From: Takakia lepidozioides
Lineage: Eukaryota; Streptophyta; Takakiopsida; Takakiales; Takakiaceae
Direction: 5' to 3'
Assembly: GCA_030704615.1 (NCBI GenBank)
Contig: CM060732.1
Span: 50,263,053-50,327,052, forward strand
DNA length: 64,000 nt
This document shows, piece after piece, positions 56,660 to 64,000 of this stretch. The notes beneath the pieces were generated by a model. That model was given only the letters and a program-made list of their open reading frames with translations. It made no database searches and was not told the origin of the DNA. The position numbers were made by a program, and so were the translations under genes. Within the stretch, counting starts at the first letter, position 1, and every line of letters starts with the position of its first letter.

Positions 56660-57159
56660 NNNNNNNNNNNNNNNNNNNNNNNNNNNNNNNNNNNNNNNNN
56701 NNNNNNNNNNNNNNNNNNNNNNNNNNNNNNNNNNNNNNNNNNNNNNNNNNNNNNNNNNNNNNNNNNNNNNNNNNNNNNNNNNNNNNNNNNNNNNNNNNNN
56801 NNNNNNNNNNNNNNNNNNNNNNNNNNNNNNNNNNNNNNNNNNNNNNNNNNNNNNNNNNNNNNNNNNNNNNNNNNNNNNNNNNNNNNNNNNNNNNNNNNNN
56901 NNNNNNNNNNNNNNNNNNNNNNNNNNNNNNNNNNNNNNNNNNNNNNNNNNNNNNNNNNNNNNNNNNNNNNNNNNNNNNNNNNNNNNNNNNNNNNNNNNNN
57001 NNNNNNNNNNNNNNNNNNNNNNNNNNNNNNNNNNNNNNNNNNNNNNNNNNNNNNNNNNNNNNNNNNNNNNNNNNNNNNNNNNNNNNNNNNNNNNNNNNNN
57101 NNNNNNNNNNNNNNNNNNNNNNNNNNNNNNNNNNNNNNNNNNNNNNNNNNNNNNNNNNN
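56660..57159. other. Assembly gap of 500 N
   Basis: Exactly 500 N: a scaffold gap of arbitrary or estimated size. Protein predictions across it are meaningless. Confidence 1.
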
Positions 57160-57191
57160 CTTGCATACTTGATACTCGGGAGAGAAAGGAG

Positions 57192-60099
57192 ATGGGAGTG
57201 TTTGAAGCAGAAACCACTGCCTTTGAAGAGCAAGGCTCTTCACACAGTGAGGGTGGACTGGCAGTGCAACCCCAGTCTAAGAGACAGAGGCGGGGAAAGA
57301 CTGTAGTGGCGGATCCACTGGCTTCACGGAAACCGCATGATAATGTTTCCCAAGCTCTTGTGCAAGAAGGGGCACAGCAGCACACAGAGCTGCTATTATT
57401 GGAAGCAGGGCCTTCAGAGAGGGAAGAGGAAGTCACTTCGATACCACAACCACCACAACCAATTGACTCTGTTGTTTTGGAGGCTCCACAATTAGTATAT
57501 GCTGTGGCATCATCACCAATTGCTCTGGAAGGAGAAAGGTTGGACATACCAACTACAGAGCAGGTCGTGGCCGAAATTGAGAAGGGGGACCTTCTCTATG
57601 AAAATTCTAGTTTGGTCAGGGAAACAGTGATTCCGGAGGTGCAGCGGTTGTCCAGGGGAAACCCTGCTGTTGTTGTAATACCCACACCTCTGACGGAGGT
57701 ACAACAGGTAGAATGTCAAGACACTGCAGCACCTGTAGCGGATGAGGTGGTTCAGGAAGAAAATCTGGTGGGGCAATGGCCTGAATGGTTTGTGAGGCAT
57801 CACACTGTTGAGGATTAGGGAGAACAGCAGCAAGCTCACCATGATGACCCTCAACAGACCATGCTTATGAGTTCCATAACCAGGACACTTAATTTGTTGG
57901 GCACTTATGTCAAATCCCATGTTCCAACTACCCAATTGGCAGTTTTGAGGGAGGAACTCAGGAAGGAGTTTGAGGCTCGACTTGCCACTGAGTGTGCAAA
58001 GTTGATGAGGAGGTCACTATCAAATTACAGCAAGAGTTAGAGGATACAACAGCTGCTTTGCAATTGGCCAAGGAACTTTGATTGAAGCAGGCCTCGCGGA
58101 GGACCAGTTGCACGAAGCACATAAGCAACAGCTATACCAAATGCAGGTGAAGCATGAGAACAAGTTGCAAGAAGTGAATGCACTACATACGGAGTTACAG
58201 ACGGTGCATGACAGGATGACCATACAATGTGCTACACTCACAACTACGCTTGAGCAAACTACATTAGAAGTTAACAGCCAAGCGGAAAGATGTATAAAGG
58301 CACAGACAGATAATGTCGAGCAGACAAAACTCATTATTGATATGAAGAATACAATCTGTCATAATGAGAATACTTTCAAGCAATACAGGCAAGTTGAAGC
58401 TGACCAAGAGAGGTACATCTTGGAATTGCAACAAACGGTCATGGCCAATAGAAATGAGCTCTCTGTCACTAACAAGGCTTGGAGGGAAGCCAATAATCTG
58501 CTTGCTGCCTATGCGAGTTTGGTTGAACCTCATGCGAAGCGCATGGAGGCTTTACAGCAGTAGTTAGATATGTACAAACTCAGAGAGGAGCAGACTCTCA
58601 GAGGTACCACAACCAACTTGGTGGATAACCACTTTCTGCAGGTTTGGTTAGCACAAGGACAGGTGGAAGGCAAAGCACCACGGAAGCTCACCCAAGGCGA
58701 GATGAATGAGCTCAGACTGCAGGTGCAGAACATTGCCACAACTACTATAGACAATGTCTATAGTAGGATAGCGGAGTTACAGGAGGATGTAGACGGCCTG
58801 CAGACTCAGGTGGAGGACCTCACTTCAAATATCGACAAGAAAGTCTTTGTATCTGAGGAGCAGCTGATGGCTTCTTATTTACAAGCCAGAACTCTAGCTT
58901 TTCAGTCTTCCTCGCAGGGGTTGCAGGAGATGCCAGTGGTACAAGAGCCAGTGCTACCAATACCACAACAAGTGACTGTGCCAGTAGCTGACCCTGTTGT
59001 TACTACAGCCACACCACAGCCGCCACAACCTGAGGTATGGGGGGATGCTGCTTTTAACCCACCAAAAACTCCTGCTGCACGGGAGTACAATCGGGCTATG
59101 ATTATGCCCTTCAACCAAATTCCAATTGTGTTGGATTTGGCTTGGAAGGAATTTAGTCCTCCACAGTCGTTGGCACATTACTACCAGATCATGCGCATTT
59201 GGCTGCCAGTGGCAACTAGGACTAAGGTTCTTCCGAACAATTGACCCATTGAGGATCATCACTTTGCGAGGTACTGGCATGAGGCAAGTACCAGGTTGAA
59301 GGAATTAATTGCCTTCCAAGTTGTACATGGATTCATTTATACCAAGACCAAGGAGGTAGCAAGTATTGTCATGGGCTGCGGGCTATATTACGCTGCTTGT
59401 TTTCTGGCACGTTATCACATTGAACAGCAGAAGATGCAATCGCGCTTTCTGAGTTATTCCAGTGGGGATCATTGGATCTTACCTGCAGTGCCACCTCATA
59501 TGTACCTATATGAGGCAAAAGTTATGATGCAAAAGGATTCTCAAATTCGTTCATGGTTTCATGCGGCCTGGAACAATTTGTCAACACAGAAATTCGGGCC
59601 TGACGATATTTTCTTTAAGGGCCATGAGGCATGGAAAAACTTGCACAATTCACAAGTCATTGGTACACCACTCACTTGGACAGACAAGGAGTTCAGGGTC
59701 TTCACCAATTTTGCAATTCAACGCTTATAACAAGTTTTACACATTAAACTTCCAGACATGGTGGGACCACATTGTATGCCCCAGAGGATTCCAGTTAGAG
59801 TTCGACCGTTAAAACACCTCAGGGGGGAAGACGATTCTGATACTACTGGTTCTTCAGGGGACTCTTTTGACATGGCAGAGGACTATGCAATTCAGATGGC
59901 AGAGAAGAAGCGACGGGGGTCTCCTATGCCTGAAAGATTACCTCGATATCAGCCAAAGGAAGGACTGACATTTCCAAGTAGTGCTCAATCATCTCCCTCA
60001 ACTAGTGACAGGACACGGGCTCGCACACGGAGTCCTTCACGAGACTCTCAACGTCACAAGGGTGCTCGTTCACAAAGGTTTGCAAATCCCAAACAGTAA
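57192..60099 (+). pseudogene. Decayed long coiled-coil ORF of a probable LTR retrotransposon
   Basis: One ancestral ORF of about 970 codons can be followed. It starts ATGGGAGTG at 57192, with stops at 57816-57818 (read through in the same frame to about 58000), a frame change near 58000 and a second shift near 58075. It is then open to 60099 apart from single stops at 58561, 59242 and 59728. The first 200 residues are Glu/Gln/Pro-rich with a basic KRQRRGK patch. The region 57900-58860 is rich in heptads with Gln and Glu (LQQELEDTTAALQLAKEL; IAELQEDVDGLQTQVEDL), indicating coiled coils. The middle has FNQIPIVLDLAWKEFSPPQS and YLYEAKVMMQKDSQIRSWFH. The end is SR-rich (TRARTRSPSRDSQR). No enzyme domain is recognised. 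A polypurine tract and LTR-like start follow at 60121-60139, so it could be a gag-like or extra ORF. Confidence 0.6.
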
Positions 60100-60120
60100 A
60101 CCGTGAGGACACAACTTTTT

Positions 60121-60500
60121 GAGAGGAGGAGGGGTAAATGTTAGAGGGCTGCTTGGGACTTAGACGCTTTTACGGGATCTGTGGGGTACCCTTAATTTTT
60201 ACACAGACTGAGACCAACAGGAGCCTTAGGGGTGACAGCAACAGGCTTTAGGGGGAAAGATACACAGCCCAACACAGTCCATCACAGTCCAACACAGCCG
60301 ACATAGTCACCACAGCCGTCACAGCTTCGCACAGCCAACACAGCCAGTCACAGCCCGACACAGCCGCCACAGCTTCGCACAGCCCTACACAGCCCGACAC
60401 AGCCAGTCACAGCCCGCCACAGCCTGATACAGCCAGTCACAGCTGGGGAACAATTATCATTGGCAGGGAACGACGGTGGGGGAACGACATCTGAAAAAGG
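60121..60500 (+). repeat. Polypurine tract and LTR-like sequence
   Basis: GAGAGGAGGAGGGGTAAA (60121-60138) is directly followed by TGTTAGAGGGCTGCTTGGG, the layout of a polypurine tract and 3' LTR. The putative LTR contains a CACAGCC(C/G)ACACAGCC array (60264-60442) related to the minisatellite at 54.6-56.1 kb. Its end is undefined and no 5' LTR was found. Confidence 0.5.
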
Positions 60501-60514
60501 AACGTGTACTACAG

Positions 60515-60720
60515 GGATGACGGTCAGGGATGCCTCGGCGTGAGCCTGGTCACGTGAGCGCAACTGCGCTCACGCCAAGTCACCTTGCGCAAATGCCACG
60601 TCACGGGGCTCACTCCACGTCATCACACGTGAAGGCCGCGTCACCACGCGCCCAGAAAGAAGTGGAGTGTATTCCCGCGGATTGACACCCTTTACCGCGG
60701 AAACAAGCTGGACGACATAA
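60515..60720 (+). mobile_element. End fragment of the GTGAGC transposon family
   Basis: GGGATGCCTCGGCGTGAGCCTGGTCACGTGAGCG ... CTCACGCCAAGTCACC ... CCCGCGGATTGACACC resembles the left ends at 11217 and 43404. No matching right end or target duplication was found, so it is truncated or its other end is diverged. Confidence 0.5.
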
Positions 60721-61318
60721 TAAAAGGCATTGAATAAAGGATGGATGAATGTACAATTGGATGATAAACAGATGGATGAGTGTGAAAAATGAATGTAGAT
60801 GGATGAATGAGGGATGGATAAGAGTAAAATGGATGAATGTATAATGGATGTTGAGCAATGACAAAAATTCATGACAGGAAGATGCATGACCAAATCTTTT
60901 GACGAATGCACCTCGTATATGAAATGAGTGTGGAAGGTTTGTGGGGTGGATTAAAGAGTACAGAGGATGAATGTACAATGGATGTTGTACAAAGGAAAAA
61001 ATTCATGAATGGAGCACGCATGAATACAGTGTAGATGAATGCACAATGGATATGAGAAGAGTCAGGGAGGTTTGTGAGATGGATTCATACATATTGCAAT
61101 TTAAACGAAAGTTGATTCTGTGATTATTATTTGTTCTAAAGGAACAACTACGGTGGAGGAAGGGGATTCAACGTTTTCCAGATAATATGAAAATGAATAA
61201 TAAAAGAATACAGTTCAGTCTGACTCAGAGTCAGTACAATGTATCCCCGCTTCCTCTGCATCTAAGTCTAAGTATTCTAGAACACCGGATCCACGCTGGA
61301 TACACCTACGGCTGGCCA
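60720..61318 (+). repeat. GATGGATGAATG-rich stretch and 3' flank
   Basis: GGATGAATG and variants recur from 60735 to 61085. The remainder to 61318 is the downstream flank of the methyltransferase-like gene and holds no recognised gene. Confidence 0.6.
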
Positions 61319-63417
61319 CTAAAAAGTCAGGGGATAGGGACTCGGCCGCGTGAAGTGCCATTGCCTCGGCATAAACAGGAAGAAGAAAATTGGAAAGGGG
61401 GCTGTCGAAAACAGACTCGCCAGAAATGACTGTATCTCCTGAAGATCCACCGCTGCCTTTCCTGAAAGACAGCCTGAAAAAGTTATTACTGTAACTTTGA
61501 TGTTATCGAGAAATTGAGTATGAGTCCCAAAGAGGGTTTAGCACTTACTCACATGAAAAGTCGTTGTCGACCTGCTTATCTTCGGGATCGTCATCATTTC
61601 GAATTTGAATCCGATCAGTCTGTGTGCCTGAAGTGGAGCCAGACAAAAGGGGGAGGAGCACTGTGTTGTAGAGGTCAGAATCACCCTCCATGCCAAAAAG
61701 GCTTCTTCCGCCTGCCTTGCATGCGTGGTAAGTTGCTCCTGCACCAGACAGGAGAACATGAACAGTTTGGAGGGGGGGATTTAAGCAGATGAAACTGTTG
61801 AAAGGAAACCAATTCGGAAGGGAAAAAACGAACCTGTGGACACAGAAAGATCGACCACCCGTGCAGAGCGGTGGCTGCATGACTCCAGCAGTATTTGCAT
61901 GAATGCTGGTGACTTTTCCTTTGCACCTCTCCAGGGAGTGCCATCTGGTCTCTTCAGAGTCTGACTGGACTGCATGAAGTTGTACAAAATGTCATCGACA
62001 TGGGGCTCATAGGGGGGGTTGACGAAACAACCCTGGTCAGAAATCTCAAAGCTGCGAATGGAGGATGGTGTCTTTGAGGTGCGAATCCTCCGCAGGCAGA
62101 TCGCCTCGAACATCCTCGTCTGGCAAAGATAGCAGGTTAGTGTGGTAAACACAATCTATAGTGGAAGTGTGTACATCGGCTATTCAGAACTCTGACACAA
62201 AAAAATCATGAATCGGTGATGATCGGTGTCGATCATAACACATTCTACTAGAGTGGAGCTGCAGAGAAAATTGAAACTCATGATCAAAGCACAAGCAAAA
62301 GGGAGACGGCATACCAGCTGACCAGGGAAACCCCCTTTCACAAGGTAGAGGCTGTTCACACAATTCCATGTGCGCAAAACTTCAAACCCTGAAGACTTGA
62401 GGTATGATGCCAATGCCCGACGACTATCATTGTCACATGACTGAAAAAGCAGAAGTGTCCCTGCATCAGAGAGGAAGTTGTTGCAGAACCCGAACACCCA
62501 ACTCCAGTAGTTGTCCTCGAATTGTTCCAGCCTGGCGTCTTGCCCTTTGGAAGAACTTCTGGCACAGCCTGGCCATCCGGGATGTCGAGAATGACAATGT
62601 CGGCCGCATAAGTTTTCTGCACACCGCACACGAAGGTGGGACCTGTGCTCACCTGCAACAGACATGTTTTTTATAAGAACGATGGCAAGATTGTTTTCAA
62701 AGAACGAGACTGAAATACTGCCAACGAAACTTTCAGAGAAAAAGGAAAGAAACTGGAATTCTCACCAGATTGAGGAATGAGATTATATTGTCCCAGGTAG
62801 GGGATGGCACCCCAGTGTATCCTCTCTTTCGACTCTGCATCATCGAAAGCCAACCCTCATTAACAATTTTCATCTCTCCTGCGGAATCAGAACGGGAAGG
62901 GTGTGGCTTGGCATCGAACACGCACTGAAGAGTGCGGGTATATCTTCCAGCAGTAAAGTCCTGCCCACTCTCCATCTCCTTTTCATTCTCCTTCCCCTTG
63001 TCCTTTTCCTTCTCTTTGGACTTGTCTTTGTCCTTTGGCTTTGCTGGTGAGATGGCTATGACATCAACAGCCTTGTCTTTTGGTTTGCGGCCCGCCTTCT
63101 TTCCCTTCTGCGGCGTTCCCTGAGCATCAGGCTCCTTGGCAGCCAACGTTGCTATGTTTCGTTGATACTCTTCGTCAGTCAAAGGCGCCAGCATCTCAGC
63201 GTTATTGTTCAAGTATTTCATATGCTGTTCTTGAAAGGTCGTGTGCTCCGGTGGGCAGTCAAGGTACCAGCCACAGTCTCTGAAGTGAGAAGGACTCCAG
63301 TCCTTCAATATCCCTGCAGTATACATGGTTGGATCGTTTGCAGGGTCCGACCACATGTCAAGATAGTCGGGAATTCCGCTCAGGTGATTTCCTTCCATAA
63401 GCACATATTTCGTGTAC
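61319..63417 (-). CDS. Beta-class aminomethyltransferase-like gene, last five exons (5' part outside or unresolved)
   Basis: Exons on the minus strand: 63417-62766, 62652-62315, 62119-61834, 61738-61553, 61473-61319 (TAG stop). All have GT-AG borders and phases that join. Exon 1 here has a Lys/Glu-rich segment (KPKDKDKSKEKEKDKGKE), an AGRKPKDK AT-hook-like patch, and GYTGVPSPTWDNI. Exon 2 has DIVILDIPDG at the place of motif IV, then NFLSDAGTLLLF. Exon 3 has FVNPPYEPHVDD and KSPAFMQILLESC (motif X-like). Exons 3-4 join as VVDLSVSTGATYHACKAGGR then LFGMEGD (SAM-binding motif I and II). Motif IV before motif I is the circular order of beta-class N4-cytosine/N6-adenine methyltransferases. DIPD replaces (D/N/S)PP(Y/W). 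Exon 2 is 338 nt where a multiple of 3 is expected, with a 1-nt frame break near 62550, so the gene may be inactive or the base miscalled. Substrate unknown. Confidence 0.6.
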
Positions 63418-63559
63418 CTGAAAAAAGGAGATAAATCCCAACCCACAAAAGCGCTCAGTGAGTAAGATGCAAGTAGAACAGAATGAAAAAAACATAGATT
63501 GAAATGGCTCTGAGAACTGCTCCAAGGACCTTTCAGGACCACACTACTGCTCCAGATAT

Positions 63560-63579
63560 GAATGTCGTCAACGCCATTC
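63560..63579. repeat. Hairpin 1 (imperfect)
   Basis: GAATGTCG-TCAA-CGCCATTC; one mismatch in the 8-bp stem. Confidence 0.85.
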
Positions 63580-63662
63580 AGAACATTCCATTCAATGATA
63601 CTGTAAATACACCCCAATCCAGGTGAATGCAAATTATCGTTTAGGAATGACACAGACATAGA

Positions 63663-63688
63663 AGTGAATGTCGTCAACGACATTCACT
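63663..63688. repeat. Hairpin 2 (perfect)
   Basis: AGTGAATGTCG-TCAA-CGACATTCACT, 11-bp arms. Confidence 0.95.
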
Positions 63689-63823
63689 AATGAAGCCAAA
63701 TTATTACTTAAATGAAGCAAAATCACAGGATGGAAATCAAAAAATCGAGTAAGGAACCCACCAGGAAAACTCAATGCACATTCATAACGAACATATCACT
63801 GAGGACCTCACAACATCACTGTA

Positions 63824-63849
63824 TGTGAATGGCGTCAACGCCATTCACA
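63824..63849. repeat. Hairpin 3 (perfect, compensated)
   Basis: TGTGAATGGCG-TCAA-CGCCATTCACA, 11-bp arms; the pairs that differ from hairpin 2 are changed on both arms. Confidence 0.95.
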
Positions 63850-63930
63850 AAAATACCAAAAAGAAACCAATTACTTAGCTCCCAATCCATGTAAATTCAA
63901 TTTGTCGCTGTTGAATAATACAGACACAGC

Positions 63931-63956
63931 AGTGAATGTCGTCAACGACATTCACT
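63931..63956. repeat. Hairpin 4 (perfect)
   Basis: Identical to hairpin 2: AGTGAATGTCG-TCAA-CGACATTCACT. Confidence 0.95.
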
Positions 63957-64000
63957 TTGGATTTCTCATAACAGAGCTTATCAAGCCTCCAGATTCCTCG

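Larger units (their letters stand above)
63418..64000. other. Probable intron of the methyltransferase-like gene with four hairpins
   Basis: The acceptor TTTTTTCAG at about 63418-63426 (minus) closes an intron that continues to the right edge. Two tandem segments of about 270 bp are related (63557-63700 and 63824-63960). Confidence 0.6.

Noticed and set aside
56583-57547. Three long minus-strand ORFs of about 210-300 residues
   Set aside because: Most of each is the 500-N gap translated as X; the real flanking parts are short and without motifs.
61834-62119. NPPY as the catalytic motif of an alpha/gamma-type N6-adenine methyltransferase
   Set aside because: It precedes motif X and I closely and lacks the hydrophobic strand before it; motif IV is better placed at DIVILDIPDG. 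Kept only as a remark because structure could show otherwise.
1-64000. tRNA, rRNA or snoRNA genes
   Set aside because: No cloverleaf with recognisable A and B boxes or rRNA core sequence was seen by eye; a dedicated scan could still find one.

Overview
The window is nuclear DNA from a green-lineage (streptophyte) eukaryote. It carries a multi-exon plant-type calmodulin-lysine methyltransferase gene, plant pentatricopeptide (PPR) fragments, an NPF/NRT1 transporter exon, LRR-Roc (Roco) gene copies, CACTA elements, and many Copia, Ty3/gypsy and LINE remnants. There is also a 500-N scaffold gap. A gypsy element with a cytosine-5 methyltransferase in pol has, as far as I know, been described from charophyte algae, so a charophyte (Chara-like) source is my best guess. 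The sequence alone does not prove it.

Layout. 1.85-9.05 kb: a complete seven-exon CaM KMT gene (+) whose sixth intron holds a LINE and two further LINE 3' ends. About 9.3-22.6 kb: a Copia remnant (-) split by an 11.2-kb DNA transposon with a 9-bp target duplication. That transposon carries PPR gene pieces and is itself entered by a 5.3-kb CACTA element with a 3-bp duplication. 22.6-25.1 and 30.7-34.0 kb: two diverged copies of an LRR-Roc GTPase locus, both broken by different lesions; only the second keeps the Roc exon. 26-30 kb: a PPR fragment cut by a gypsy LTR copy, then a decayed intron-containing gene with a DGQHT (ParB-like) motif. 34.5-35.0 kb: the last exon of an NPF transporter. 36-45 kb: satellite-like repeats, a LINE C-terminal remnant, a GC-rich CACTA element, a hAT-like element, a piggyBac-like transposase remnant and a short relative of the 11.2-kb transposon.

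45.75-54.0 kb (-) is the most striking object: a Ty3/gypsy element in the order gag (two zinc knuckles) - protease - DNMT3-like cytosine-5 methyltransferase - RT - RNase H - integrase - PHD finger. It thus joins a DNA-methylation writer to a probable histone reader in one retroelement. The copy is broken by frameshifts and three in-frame stops. 54.6-56.1 kb is a CACAGCCC minisatellite, followed by the N gap. 57.2-60.1 kb (+) is a decayed ORF of roughly 970 codons with coiled coils, ending at a polypurine tract and an LTR-like TGTTAG start.

61.3-63.4 kb and beyond (-) holds the last five exons of an intron-containing gene that looks like a beta-class (N4-cytosine/N6-adenine type) aminomethyltransferase with an unusual motif IV and one frameshift. 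The flanking intron carries four hairpin palindromes whose stems covary. The window therefore holds two unrelated DNA-methyltransferase-like genes within about 13 kb.
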